A stretch of DNA of 64,000 nt from JADJOY01 sp016713535 [NCBI: Deltaproteobacteria bacterium] (GCA_016713535.1 JADJOY010000004.1:124001-188000), one strand, 5' to 3'; positions 31,952 through 42,911 are shown, counted from the stretch's first letter. Made by a program: numbers and translations. Notes: generated by a model not told the origin, from the sequence alone.

Positions 31952-32462
31952 GGGTGGCTCGTGTCCGCGCGGCGACGCCGTGGCGCGCCCGGAGTGGGAA
32001 GGTCGAGCATGATCGGGAGGAAGCCACGACGGAGGCGACGGGCATGTTGGCACGAGGCCACGGCGACCCGCCACCGAACGGGGGAAGGGCGGCGATCCGG
32101 CCCCCCCGGCGCGCCGATCCGAGGCCCGCGCGGAGGCGCGTCAGCGAGCGGGCGATGGCTCGAGAGCGAGGCGAGCACGCCCTTCGTGCGGGTGCCTCGA
32201 CCTCCGGGCCGATGGCAGGCCGCCGGGGGCGATCCGGCCCGAGCGCGCTCGTCGCAGGGGACCACCCAGCCCGGGTGCGCGACGGCGCCAGCGAGGGGAG
32301 ACGATCGTGTGGTGTTCCGTGGCCCGATGGGGTAGGGAACAGGCACCTTTCACCCCCCGTTACGGATCTCTCGCCCCGAGGTACCGCAGCGGCGCGGGAC
32401 GCCGGTGTAGCGTCGCCGAGCTCGCTCGGCCGAGCCTGCCATCGACCTTCGCCCCGAGCGCC
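31952..32462. other. Divergent region between two kinase genes
   Basis: About 510 bases without a supportable gene separate the divergently oriented kinase genes, so promoters for both are expected here. I saw no terminator-like hairpin and no repeat. Confidence 0.45.
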
Positions 32463-35245
32463 ATGGAGACCCTCGTTCCGTCGCTTCCCGCGTCACGCGC
32501 ACGGCGCGGCTTGCGAGCCGCTCGCTCGTTCTGCTTGGCGATGGCGGCGTACGTGGCGATCGGGGGCGTGGTGTCGTTCTCGGGCTGGGTCCTGGATCGC
32601 CCACGGCTCGCGGATTGGGGTGCCACCGGCGTCGCCACGCAGCCCAACGCTGCGCTCGCCGCGCTCCTCGCGGGCTCGGGCTTGGTGGCCGCGGCGCTAC
32701 GGCGCGAGCGGGTGGCGTGGCTGGCGGGGGGCGTGGTGCTCGCGATCGGCGCCGCCACGCTCTGCGAGCACGTCTACGGCGTCGACCTGGGAATCGACAC
32801 CCTCTTCACGTTCGGCCGGTCGTGGGGTGCCCGCAAGACCTTGGCACCCGGGCGAATGGGCCCGCCGGGAGCGCTGTGCTGGACCTGCGTGGGACTCGCC
32901 CTGCTTCTGCCGGCGCTGGGGCCGCGCTGGCGGGGGGCGCGGCCCGTTCTCGGGCTCTTGATCTCGGGGTCTCGGGGCTCTCGCTGATCGGCTTTCTGTT
33001 CCATGCCGACCCGCTCTACGCGCTCCCCCGGCTCACCGCGATCGCGCTGCAGACCGCGACGTTCCTGTGCGCGCTGGGGCTAGGGCTCGTGGCCGGGTCG
33101 CCGCGCAAGGAGCCCATGCGGATGCTGCTGAGCCCGACGGCGTCGGGGATGCTGGCGCGGCGCGGGCTCCCGATCGCGATCGTGGCCCCGATCGGCATCG
33201 CCTTCCTTCGCTTGCAGGGGCAGCGGGCCGGTCTCTACGACACCGAGATGGGGGCCGCCCTCGCGTCGAGCGCGTTCGTCGGCGTGGCGTGCGCGATGCT
33301 GGCGTGGGGCAGCGTCGCGGTCCGCAAGCGCGAGCGTGCGCTCGCCGTCGCCAACGTCGCACGGTCCAAGACCGAGACCGCGCTGCGTGTCAGTGAAGCG
33401 CGAGTCGTCGCGACCCTCGAGAGCCTGAGCGATGGCTTCGTCACGCTCGGCGCCACGTATCGGTTCCAGTTCGTGAACCGAGAGGCGGAGCGACTCCTCC
33501 GCCGCACCCGGGACGAGCTGCTCGGCCGGAGCCTGTGGGAGCTCTTTCCCGGGATGCTGGGAAGCGAGGTCGAGGCCGCGCTGCGAGACGTGACACGCGC
33601 GGGCTCGACGCGGTCGGTGGAGGCCCACGACCCGGTCCTCGGGAGATGGTTCGCCTACCGCATCTATCCGAGTGGCTCCAGCGGGGTCTCGATGTATTTC
33701 CGGGACATCACGGACGAGCGACTGGCGACCGAGCGGGCGTACAAGGGCGAACAGCAGGCGCGCGCCCTCCTCGCGGTGATCCCCGGCGGCGCCGCGTTCG
33801 TGGTCGACCGGGAGCTGCGCTACCTCCTGGCGGGTGGGGAGGCCCTCGGGCGCGCCGGATTCACGCCCGAAGACCTGATCGGCAAGACGATCTCCGAGGT
33901 CCTCCCGCCCGAGCTGGCGCGTGAGTACGAGCCGTTCTATCGACGCGGCCTGGCCGGAGAATCGTTCGGCTACGACCATCACGCGCACGGACGCTGGTTC
34001 GTGACCCACGGTGTCCCGCTGCGAGACGAGACGGGCGACGTCTACGCCGTGCTCGCGTTCTCGCACGACATCACCGAGCGCAAGGAGGCGGAGACGGCGC
34101 TCGCGGTCGCCGACCGGCGCAAGGACGAGTTCCTGGCGATGCTGGCGCACGAGCTCAGGAACCCGATCGCCCCGATCGCCAACGCGCTGGCGCTGCTCGA
34201 GCGCGGGCCAGGCGCGGCCGACGACTTCGCGAAGCTCCGCGAGCTCATGCACCGGCAGGTGCGGCACATGGTGCGGATCATCGACGACCTGCTCGACGTG
34301 AGTCGCATCACCCGCGGCTTGCTCGAGCTGCGCCGTGAGCCGCTCGACCTCGCGTCGGTGATCCGGGACGCCGCCGAGGCCTGCCGGCCGATGATGGAGA
34401 GGCGAGGGCACACCTTCACCGTGGCGTTGCCCGCCACGACGGTCCCTGTCGACGGCGACGCGATCCGGCTCAGCCAGGTGGTCGGCAACCTGCTCTTCAA
34501 CGCGTGCAAGTACACCCCGGCCGGCGGCCGGGTGGAGCTCACGCTCGAGCGTGGCACTTCCACCGCCGAGGTCCGCGTCCGCGACAGTGGCATCGGCATC
34601 CCGAGCGAGATGCTGACGACGATCTTCGAGCTCTTCACCCAGGTCGATCGCTCGGTCGAGCGCGCGCAGGAGGGCCTCGGCATCGGTCTCTCGCTCGCGA
34701 AGCGTCTCGTCGAGATGCACGGCGGCGCGATCCGCGCGGAGAGCGAAGGCGCCGGGCGGGGCACCGTGGTCATCGTCACGTTGCCCCGGATGGCGGATCC
34801 CCCGCCGGACGGGATCCCGGTCGCTGCAGGGTCTGCCCAGGGCGGCGCAGCGCGAGAGGTGCTGGTGGTGGACGACAACAAGGATGCCGCCGACTCGCTG
34901 GCGACGCTGCTTCGCTTCGACGGCCATGAGGTGCGCGTCGCGTACGACGGCGACGTCGCCATCCGCGAGGTGCGCGCGCGCAAGCCCGACGTGATCCTGC
35001 TCGACCTCGGCTTGCCGAAGATGAGCGGGTACGACGTCTGCCGAACCCTCCGGTGTGACGATCCCGATCGGGCGATCCTCGTCGTCGCGCTCACCGGCTG
35101 GGGTGGCAGCGAGGATCGGGCACGGACTCACGCGGCCGGCTTCGACGCTCACCTGGTGAAGCCGGTGGACCTCGCGGCGCTGCGCGAGGTCCTCGAGCGG
35201 CCGTTGGAACCGGCGCGAGACCGGCCGGCGCCGTTGCCCGGCTGA
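32463..35245 (+). pseudogene. Membrane PAS hybrid histidine kinase, frameshifted by 8-bp duplication
   Basis: The ATG at 32463 opens an integral-membrane sensor domain of about eight helices that carries the recurrent VDLGIDTLF...PGRMGPP segment. After it come PAS (about 310-420), a second PAS (FTPEDLIGKTISEVLP), HisKA ([19 protein letters not shown]), HATPase and a receiver (VVDDNKDAADS, ILLDLGLPKMSGYDV, LVKPVDL). TCTCGGGG occurs twice in tandem at 32962-32977. The first frame stops at 32987 and the kinase continues in another frame. Removing one copy restores LLISGLSLIGFLFHAD and gives a 924-residue protein. As shown, the membrane sensor is severed from the kinase. An 8-bp tandem unit can arise and revert by slippage, so on/off switching is possible. 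Confidence 0.82.
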
Positions 35246-35469
35246 CGCGGGGCACGGAAGCCCCCACGTTACGAGCGGCCGGTACGCCGATCGTCGGGCG
35301 CAGCGATGGAGGTGGCAGCGCCCGCCACCGCATAGATCCGCGGGCGGGTCGCCGTGCGCGCTGGTTGGTTCGCGCGAGCGAATGGCGCAAGTACGTCGCG
35401 GCGCTCGAGCGGCGCCAGGCGTAGCCTCGCGGGGTTGTTGCTCGGCCGTCCGCGGCCCTGGCGCAAGCG

Positions 35470-35714
35470 ATGCTCGACGACGCAACCCTCGCGCGGCTCA
35501 CACACGCCTTCGAGCAGATGTACGGCGGCCTGGCGACGGTCGAAGCCGTCCACCCGACGTCGCTTTCCCACGTGGTGGGGGGGTGTGGGTGGAGTTTCGG
35601 CTCCCGGCCGGCCGCCGTGTCCACGCTTGGTTCCATGCTCGCGGGGCGACGCGATCGCTACGGGTCTCGACACACCCGCCCTCGGATCCCACCCCCCCGA
35701 CCTCGAACGAGTAG
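35470..35714 (+). pseudogene. Possible small hypothetical gene broken in a G7 run
   Basis: From the ATG at 35470 the frame reads LDDATLARLTHAFEQMYG, then ATVEAVHPTSLSHVV up to a run of seven G at 35577-35583. The adjacent frame then reads VWVEFRLPAGRRVHAWFHARG to a stop at 35714. One more G would join them into an 81-residue protein. No family is recognised and the ribosome-binding site is weak, so this is a tentative call. The rest of the 650-bp gap between the two kinases (35246-35894) shows no gene. A GGGGCACGGAAGCCCCC palindrome with a TTACG end sits at about 35250. Confidence 0.4.
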
Positions 35715-35894
35715 CGATCGGGCCATCGGCGCGGTAGCCGGAACCGGGCGGCGGTGGTGGCGTGTCGTGGCGAGTCGGTCGCGCCGGGCACGCGGCGCGT
35801 GCCCCGCCCTCGTTCATGGCGGCCGTCGCGTCCGCCCCTGCACAACCCCCACGCGGGTCGGGGCGTCGCGTCCATTGGCGGGGGCGGTGGCGCT

Positions 35895-37490
35895 TCACGA
35901 CGACCGCTCGCACGCGGGTCGCGGAGCGTCGGCCAAGGTGAGCACCAGGTCCGCCAGCTCGACCGGCTTGGCGAGGTGGTCGTCGAAGCCGGCCCCGAGC
36001 GCGCGCTCCCGGTCGGTGCGCGAACCGTAGCCGGTTACCGCGATCAGCCGCGGGGTCGCCGGCCCGAGGCAGTCGCGAACGGCGCGCGCGACCTCGTATC
36101 CGTCCAATCCCGGCAGCCCGATGTCCAGGAACACGATGTCGGGCACGAACTGCTCGGCCTTCTCGACCGCCCGGCGGCCCTCGTACGCGGTCTGCACCTC
36201 GTGGCCGCCCAGTTCGAGCAGGGCCGCGAGGGTGTCGGCTGCGTCCCGGTTGTCGTCGACGACGAGGATCCGACGGTGCGGAAGCGCCGGAAACACCTCG
36301 CCCGACGGAGCCTGCGAGGGCACGGCTTCGGACCGAACCGGGAGTGCCGGCAGGCGCACGATGAACTCGCTGCCACGCCCGGGGCCCTCGCTTCGCGCTT
36401 CGACGCTGCCACCGTGCATCACGACCAGACGTCGCACCAGGGTCAACCCGAGACCGAGGCCGCCCTGGGCTCGGTCCAGGGATCGCTGGGCCTGGTGGAA
36501 GAGGTCGAAGACATGGGGCAGCACGTCGGTCGACATCCCCACGCCATCGTCGAGGACTCGCACCACCGCCTCGCCGCCGATGAGCCGAAGCGTCAGCGCC
36601 AGGTGGCCGCCGGGATCGGTGTACTTCGCCGCGTTGTTGAGCAGGTTCGCGAACACCTGCGCCAGCCGCACGACGTCGCCCTCGATCTCGATCGGCCTAT
36701 CGGGAAGCTCGATCGTGAGGTGGTGCCGTTGCGCATCGACCACGGGCCGAGTCGACTCGATGGCGCGCGACAGGATCGAGGCCAGGTCGGATCGCTCGAC
36801 GCGAAGCTCGATCCGGCCGCGAAGGATGCGCGACACGTCGAGGAGATCATCGACGAGCCGTACGAGGTGAGTGACCTGCCGGTCCATCACCTGGAGCATC
36901 TGAGCGGAAACGGAAGGCGAGACGTCCGAGCCACCGAGGATCTTGAGCGCGTGCAGGATGGGAGCGAGCGGGTTTCGAAGCTCGTGACCCAGCATCGCCA
37001 GGAACTCGTCTTTCAGGCGATCCGCTTCCCGAAGCGCCTCCTGGGCTCGCTCGCTCTGCTCCAGGTGCTCACGCGTCTGGTATTGCCGGCGGCGCGCTCG
37101 CAGAGCCGAGAGGACCTGGCTGACGAGCGCCGGTACCCTCACGGGCCGCTCCAGGAGCGTCACGTTACCGAGCGTCCTGAGCAGCTCGAGCACCAGCGGC
37201 GAGTCCGCGCCCCGCTGCGCGAGGACGAGGATCGGGAAGTCGGACCATGGCGGCTGGGAGGCGAGCGCGAGCCGCAAGGCCTCCGCGCCGCCGTCCGCGA
37301 TCGATTCCTCGGTGAGGATCGCGGCTCCCGCGCCGACGGCCAGCTCGCGGCAGACCGCGTCGACTCCCGCGCAAGCCTCGGACTCGAGCCCCTCGCTGGC
37401 GAGCATCTCCTGCGTCAGCGCTGCATCGCGGAGCGTGGGCGCCACCACCAACACCCGCTCTTCGAGGGAGCGTCGCGAGGGACCGCCCAT
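35895..37490 (-). CDS. Receiver-kinase-receiver hybrid histidine kinase
   Basis: This 531-residue cytosolic protein has three parts. Residues 10-130 are a degenerate receiver-like domain: [11 protein letters not shown] lacks the acidic pair and AILTEES replaces the phosphoacceptor strand. HisKA ([19 protein letters not shown]) and HATPase ([25 protein letters not shown]) follow. A normal receiver closes the protein ([32 protein letters not shown]). The gene begins six bases after the KaiC-like gene on the same strand and is surely co-transcribed with it. KaiC-like proteins next to hybrid kinases form known bacterial signalling pairs; the signal is unknown. Confidence 0.88.
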   Translation of the reverse strand: MGGPSRRSLEERVLVVAPTLRDAALTQEMLASEGLESEACAGVDAVCRELAVGAGAAILTEESIADGGAEALRLALASQPPWSDFPILVLAQRGADSPLVLELLRTLGNVTLLERPVRVPALVSQVLSALRARRRQYQTREHLEQSERAQEALREADRLKDEFLAMLGHELRNPLAPILHALKILGGSDVSPSVSAQMLQVMDRQVTHLVRLVDDLLDVSRILRGRIELRVERSDLASILSRAIESTRPVVDAQRHHLTIELPDRPIEIEGDVVRLAQVFANLLNNAAKYTDPGGHLALTLRLIGGEAVVRVLDDGVGMSTDVLPHVFDLFHQAQRSLDRAQGGLGLGLTLVRRLVVMHGGSVEARSEGPGRGSEFIVRLPALPVRSEAVPSQAPSGEVFPALPHRRILVVDDNRDAADTLAALLELGGHEVQTAYEGRRAVEKAEQFVPDIVFLDIGLPGLDGYEVARAVRDCLGPATPRLIAVTGYGSRTDRERALGAGFDDHLAKPVELADLVLTLADAPRPACERSS

Positions 37491-37496
37491 GCCGGT

Positions 37497-38997
37497 TCAG
37501 CTGACGGGGTAGCCCCGGTCGAGAGGCGAGGGCGTGCCGGTCAGCACGCCCTGGAGATCCTGCAACGGCTCGCCGACCCGGATCCCCTCGGATCCGATCC
37601 GGAACTCCCGAAGGGCGTCCTCGTGCCCGCCGCGGCGCTTCTTCACGACGGAGAGCGCCCGCCGCAGCCGGCCCGCCACCTCGAAGAAGCGAAGCATCAC
37701 CACCGTGTCCGCGAGGTAGGTCGCGTCGACCGGCGACTTCATGCCGGGCCCCACCAGCCCGTGTTGGGCCACGATGAGGATCGTCACGACGCCGACCTTG
37801 CCGAGGTACGCCAGAAGCTCGTGCAAGTGAGTCGTGAGAAAGCGTTCGTCGGGCATCGACTGGAGGTAGCCGTTCAAGCTGTCGATGACGACGATCCGAG
37901 CACGGTCGCCCTCCACCGCCCGCTTCACGGCGTGCGCGAACTCGCCGGGTCCGAGCTGACCCGGATCCACCTCTCGCAGCAGCACCCGCCCTGCGTCGAC
38001 GTGCTCCGCGAGCCCCTGCCCGATGCCGGCCGCGCGCGCCAGCGCGGTGTCCGTGCTCTCGTCGAACATGAACACCACGGACCGTTCCCCGCGCTTCGCC
38101 GCGGTCAGCAGAAAACTCCGATGCGAACACCGATTTCCCCGACCCCGCAGGCCCCAGAAGCAAGGCACTGGTACCTCGGTCGAGACCACTTCCCAGCAGC
38201 GCATCGAGCGCCGGCACGCCGCTCGGCACCACGCCGGTGGCGGCCTCGCGGGGTTGGTCGGCGGCCACCAGGCGCGGGAACACCTCGATGCCGCCGCGGC
38301 GAAGGATGAAGTCGTGGTAACCGCCGCGGTAGGCCCTGCCACGGAACTTCACGACGCGGAGGCGTCGCCGCTCGATGCCATAGCCGAGCGGCAAGGTCTC
38401 GAGCGTGACGACACCGTGCGCCACGCTGTGGAGCTGCAGATCGCGCGGCTCCGACGTCAAGTCGTCGAGGAGCAACACCGTGCATCCGCGTCCGGCGAAG
38501 AATTGCTTCAACGCCAGGATCTGGCGGCGATAGCGGGAAGAATTCTGAGAGAGCAGGCGCATCTCCGAGAGTGAATCCAAGACCACCCGCACGGGCTTCT
38601 CGCGGTTCACCGCGTCGAGGATGGTGCTGGTCGTCTCGGCGAGCTCGACCTCGGACGGATGGAACATCCGCACCTGGGAGTCTGGGCGGAGGTCTTCTTC
38701 ACCCGGCAGCAGCTCACACATCGAGAGGCCGGCCATCGACCAGCCGTGCGACGCGGCCACGGCGCTGAGCTCGTCGATCGTCTCCGACAGCGTGAGATAG
38801 AGCCCTCGCTCTCCCTGCGCTGCGCCCTGGAGGAGGAACTGGAGCGCGAGCGTCGTCTTGCCTGAGCCGGGTTTCCCCCCCACCACGTAAACCCGGTTCC
38901 GTTCGAGCCCGCCGCACACGACCTCGTCCAGGCCCGGAATCCCGGTCGATGCGTCGCTGGAGGGAACGGCGCGAGTCGGGTCAGACATGGTGGTCAT
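37497..38997 (-). pseudogene. KaiC-like double RecA-fold ATPase, frameshifted
   Basis: The N-terminal RecA/KaiC domain has Walker A GGKPGSGKTT (about residues 40-49) and Walker B VRVVLDSLSEM. The second domain has Walker A LGPAGSGKSVFASEF and Walker B IVVIDSLNGYL. The frame breaks at the T4 run (plus-strand A run 38112-38115): one T too many turns ASEFLLTAAKRGERSVVFMFDES into ASEFSADRGEARG. With one T removed the gene spans 38997-37497 and encodes about 499 residues, normal for KaiC-like two-domain proteins. The start could also be the ATG at 38988. Its partner is the kinase six bases downstream. A regulatory phospho-ATPase role is inferred. Confidence 0.85.
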
Positions 38998-39184
38998 CGT
39001 TGCGATACCGATGGTGCGCGTTCGGCCGACGGCTCGTCACGCGAGAACGATCCCGCGTGGGGCGAGACGAACCAGCCGACCCCTCCGGTTCAACGGTAAT
39101 CCCCCCCGGATGAAGCGCAAACGAGGGACAGCCGGCGACGCGCGCGGCTTGCCCCCCCCAGGCGCCGACCCGCGGCGGCGCGCG

Positions 39185-40465
39185 TCAGCCGCGTGCGCGG
39201 CGCATGCGGACGGCGGCGACACCGAGCTTGGCGATGCTCATCACCACCGATCGCCACGGGCCGAGGCCGGGGTCGGTGGGCTTGCCGGCGCCGAGCCGCG
39301 CGAGCTGGTGCTCGTACCACGAGACGTCGAGGGCGGTGAGCTGATCGACCTTGCGGACGCCGGTGGAAAGCGGCCGAACCCGGCTCACGAACGCCTCGCC
39401 GCTCAGCACCCGCCGCGGCAGGTCGGGTTCGAGGGCGAGGGCGCGGGCGAGCCCCACCAGATCGACGGCGCCCGAGGACACCGCGCTCGCCATGCCCTCG
39501 GCGGTGCGAAAGCCGCCGGTGAGCGCGAGCGGCACGTCCACGGCGGCGCGCACGCGCTCGGCGAACGCCAGGAAATAGGCCTCGCGCTGGCGTGTGCTCT
39601 CACGCACCTCGGCGCCGGTCATGGCGGGCGCCTCGTAGGTGCCGCCCGAGATCTCGATCAGGTCGATGCCGCCGTCGACGAGCATGCGGATGACCTCGAG
39701 CGACTCGTCCTCGCCGAAGCCGCCACGCTGGAAGTCGGCCGAGTTGATCTTGATCCCGATCGGGAAGCCCTCACCGACCGCGCGCCGCATCGCGGCGAGG
39801 ACCTCGCGGGCGAAGCGCGCGCGCTTCTCGAGCGTTCCGCCCCACGCGTCGTCGCGGCGGTTGTGGTGCGGCGACAGGAACTGGCTCACCAGGTAGCCGT
39901 GGGCGCCGTGGATCTGGACGCCGTCGAAGCCGGCCTTGCGCGCGATCGCGGCGGTGGTGGCGAAGCGCTCGACCAGGGCCTCGATCTCGTGCGGCTCGAG
40001 GGCGCGCGGCGTCGCGAAGGCACTCTCGAGGCCGGCGCCGAGCGGCACGGCCGAGGGCGCGACCGGCTCGCGGCTCAGGAACGTGGGCGACTGCTTCCCC
40101 GGGTGGTTGATCTGCATCCAGACCCGGCAGCCGCCCTGCTTGCCGGCGCTGGCCCAGCGGGTGAGCGCGGCGAGGTCGCGCTCGTCCTCGACCACCACGT
40201 TGCCGGGCTCGCCGAGTGCGCGGCGGTCGACCATGACGTTGCCGGTGATCGCGAGGCCGAGTCCCCCGCGTGCCCACGCCTCGTAGAGGCGCTCGTGGGC
40301 GACGGTGGGTGCGTGCGCCGGCGAGCCCAGCACCTCGCTCATCGCCGACTTGAGGAGGCGGTTCTTCACCGTGAAGCCGCCGCGCCGGAAGGTCAGTGGC
40401 TCACCGAGGATCTGGGCGGGGCTCAAGGTCGTGGGCGCAGCGGTCGAAGAGCGGATGGCGGTCAT
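39185..40465 (-). CDS. NADH:flavin oxidoreductase, old yellow enzyme family
   Basis: This 426-residue enzyme starts at the ATG at 40465, preceded by GGAGGTGACGACGCC. It is an FMN-binding TIM barrel with VKNRLLKSAMSEVLG at the N-terminus, MQINHPGKQS, the active-site HGAHGYLVSQFLSPHHNRR and the GIKINSADF strand. Relatives reduce activated C=C bonds or act on unsaturated fatty-acid derivatives with NAD(P)H. The missing FeS/dinucleotide C-terminal half puts it with single-domain members. It is divergent from the lipoprotein gene at 40728; both promoters must share the 260-bp gap. Confidence 0.9.
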   Translation of the reverse strand: MTAIRSSTAAPTTLSPAQILGEPLTFRRGGFTVKNRLLKSAMSEVLGSPAHAPTVAHERLYEAWARGGLGLAITGNVMVDRRALGEPGNVVVEDERDLAALTRWASAGKQGGCRVWMQINHPGKQSPTFLSREPVAPSAVPLGAGLESAFATPRALEPHEIEALVERFATTAAIARKAGFDGVQIHGAHGYLVSQFLSPHHNRRDDAWGGTLEKRARFAREVLAAMRRAVGEGFPIGIKINSADFQRGGFGEDESLEVIRMLVDGGIDLIEISGGTYEAPAMTGAEVRESTRQREAYFLAFAERVRAAVDVPLALTGGFRTAEGMASAVSSGAVDLVGLARALALEPDLPRRVLSGEAFVSRVRPLSTGVRKVDQLTALDVSWYEHQLARLGAGKPTDPGLGPWRSVVMSIAKLGVAAVRMRRARG

Positions 40466-40727
40466 GGCGTCGTCACCTCCAGAGGAAAGAGGGAAGGTGG
40501 CACAGCTACCGGCCGCACCGGAATGCGCGGAGGCGCCGAGCGAGCGGCGCGGGCGCCAGGGCCGCTCGAGGCCCGGCGCCGCCAATTTCTCGGCGCCCGC
40601 TGCCTGTGGCACGATGGCCCGGTGCGTTCCGGACGCCAGCATCGCGTCGCGTGACGAAACAGGACGGCCGGGGTTCACGGACTCCCGGGGACCGTCGGCT
40701 CAGCGTCTCCTCGCACGGAGGGATCCC

Positions 40728-41999
40728 ATGCGGAAGCTCGGTCTCATGCTCGTCCTCGGTTCGGTCCTGGCGTTCGGCGCCGCGTGCGGCTCGTCGGACT
40801 CGTCGTCCACGCCCCAGCCCGAGCCGCAGGCTCCGATCGCCGACGCGGGGCGCGATCAGTCGGTCGCGACTGGCGCGGTGGTGACCCTCGACGGCAGCGA
40901 GAGCACCGACCCCGAGGCCCAGCCGATCTCGTACGAGTGGAGGTTCGCCTCCAGGCCCGCGGGCAGCGCCGCCCAGCTCTCGAACGCGACGGCGCCGCGG
41001 CCGACCTTCACGGCGGACCTGGCCGGCACCTACGAGCTCGAGCTGGTGGTGAACGACGGTGAGCTCGACAGCGCGACGGATCGCGTCGTCGTCACCGCGA
41101 CCGAGTCGAACCGCGCTCCCACGGCGAACGCGGGCGCCGATCAGACCGTGGCGGTGGGCTCGGTGGTGAACCTCGACGCCAGCGCCAGCGGTGACGCCGA
41201 CGGCGACACGATCACCTACGTGTGGGAGATGACCTCGCGTCCGGCAGGCAGCGTCGCCGGCATTCAGGACCCGTACAGCCCCACGACGCTCTTCCTCGCC
41301 GACGTGGCCGGCACCTACACGATCACCCTCCTGGTCGGCGACGGCATCGACCTGAGCCCGCGGGACGAGATGACCGTGGCAGCGGTCGCCGGCAACGGCG
41401 TGCCGGTGGCCAACGCCGGACCCGACCAGTCGGTGCAGACCGGCGCCACCGTCACGCTGAACGGCGGCGCGAGCACCGATCCCGAGGGCGATCCGCTCAC
41501 GTTCCAATGGTCGCTGACCTCGAAGCCCGCCGGCAGCGCCGCGGCGCTCAGCGATCCAGCCGCCGTGACGCCGCAGCTCGTGGCGGACGTGGGCGGCGAT
41601 TATGTGGCGCAGCTCGTCGTCAGCGACGGCGTGACCACGAGCGTGGCCGACACCGTGGTGATCACGGCGAGCGCCACGCCGGTGCCGACCACGCCGAGCA
41701 TGACCGGCCGGTGGACGGGGAGCGCGACCATCGCCAAGTTCAGCGCGTCGGTGGTGCTCGACATCGACGAGGCCGAGAGCGGCAGCCTCTCCGGAGACGC
41801 GACCTTCGATCTCGGCCCGCTCGGCAAGCTGGGCGGCCCGGTGCGCGGTAGCCATGACCACCCCGACGTGAGCCTGAGCGCGCAAATCGACACGTACAAG
41901 GGCACCTACGACGGCACCTTCTCCGGCAACGACACCATCAACGGCACCGTGACCGTCGCCGGCCTCGCGTCGGCCCCGCTCACGCTGCGCCGCCAGTGA
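40728..41999 (+). CDS. PKD-repeat lipoprotein
   Basis: This 423-residue exported protein starts at the ATG at 40728 (GGAGGG upstream). The signal peptide ends LVLGSVLAFGAAC-GSS; Cys20 is a likely lipidation site, although -3 is Gly rather than the usual Leu. Three PKD-type beta domains of about 95 residues follow, each starting PxADAGxDQSV and including STDPEGD (or variant) and FQWSLTSKPAGS-type strands. The last 90 residues (MTGRWTGSATIAKFSASV) form a separate small beta domain. It probably sits on the outer membrane or in the periplasm and binds carbohydrate or protein; no ligand can be named. Confidence 0.85.
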   Translation: MRKLGLMLVLGSVLAFGAACGSSDSSSTPQPEPQAPIADAGRDQSVATGAVVTLDGSESTDPEAQPISYEWRFASRPAGSAAQLSNATAPRPTFTADLAGTYELELVVNDGELDSATDRVVVTATESNRAPTANAGADQTVAVGSVVNLDASASGDADGDTITYVWEMTSRPAGSVAGIQDPYSPTTLFLADVAGTYTITLLVGDGIDLSPRDEMTVAAVAGNGVPVANAGPDQSVQTGATVTLNGGASTDPEGDPLTFQWSLTSKPAGSAAALSDPAAVTPQLVADVGGDYVAQLVVSDGVTTSVADTVVITASATPVPTTPSMTGRWTGSATIAKFSASVVLDIDEAESGSLSGDATFDLGPLGKLGGPVRGSHDHPDVSLSAQIDTYKGTYDGTFSGNDTINGTVTVAGLASAPLTLRRQ

Positions 42000-42026
42000 G
42001 CGGGCGACGGGCCGTGTGTGGCGCGG

Positions 42027-42462
42027 GTGTGGCGACGCGTTCCGCGACGCCTTCGCATTCTGCGACACGGGTCACACCGCGCGCCGCGGCCGCGGGCGCG
42101 TGGTGGAGCGCCCGCGCCCATCGGTTCGCGCGCGATTTCCGGGGTTTCGTGTGCGCCTGTGTGGAGCCGCGGGTGCGCGACGATTGGCACGGCGATCGCT
42201 ACGCCATCACGTCGCGTGCTCTCCAAGGCCCCGTCACTTTCCTGGGGAAAAATTCAACAAACAACTAACGGTTTCGCGAAGGGGGGCCTTGGGTTTGCGG
42301 TGGTGCCTTGGAGGGCCGCCCTTCTCTTCCTGACCGAGTGGCTGTACCGCGAAGGCGAGTGGCGAGAGCCGCTCGCCTTTCGTGTCTCCGGTGGAGCCCT
42401 CGGGCCTCGCCCCTGCTTCGTCGTCGGGACGCGCGATCCCTCGGTGGATGGGTGTCGCAGCG
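42027..42462 (+). repeat. Noncoding tandem duplication, unit 1
   Basis: This is the first copy of a 436-bp direct duplication. Shared blocks with unit 2 are GACGCGTTCCGCGACGC near the start, CCAAGGCCCC (42223-42232) pairing with GGGGCCTTGG (42283-42292), an inner TTTCC-TGG-GGAAA hairpin, AAAAATTCAACAAAC, TTCGCGAA, and the terminator-like AGGCGAGTGGC-GAGA-GCCGCTCGCCT hairpin near 42352-42377. No frame looks coding. It may be a structured RNA or a mobile palindromic element. Confidence 0.7.
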
Positions 42463-42840
42463 GTGTCGCGACGCGTTCCGCGACGCTTTCGCATTCTGCG
42501 ACATGGATCACACGGGCCAGGCTCGGTGCGGCACGGGCGGCGGTGGCGCGGGCACGGTCGTTTCTCGCGCGATTTCGAGGATTTCGCGGAACTTCCGTGG
42601 CGAGGTCGCGAGCCCGCGCAGTTGGCACACCGATCGCTAAAGCAAGTGTTTGCGTGCTCCCCAAGGCCCCGTCGTTTTCCTGGGGAAAAATTCAACAAAC
42701 AAACGGTTTCGCGAAGGGGGCCTTGGGTTTGCGGCAGTGCCTTGGGGGCCGCCCTTCTCTCCTTGATCGGGTAGCGGTACCGCGAAGGCGAGTGGCGAGA
42801 GCCACTCGCCTTTCGTGTCTCCGATGCGGTGCCGCGTGCG
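42463..42840 (+). repeat. Noncoding tandem duplication, unit 2
   Basis: This is the second copy, about 80% identical to unit 1 by eye, diverging after the last hairpin. The outer stem is a perfect 11 bp (42660-42670 with 42717-42727). The inner hairpin TTTTCC-TGG-GGAAAA (42675-42689) is one pair longer than in unit 1. The closing hairpin AGGCGAGTGGC-GAGA-GCCACTCGCCT (42785-42810) is followed by TTCG. Confidence 0.7.
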
Positions 42841-42911
42841 CGTCGAGTGGGACGGATCACCGGCTCGCGCCAGCGGCGCGCGGCGCGTTGCCGCGCCGGA
42901 TTCGGGGTGAG

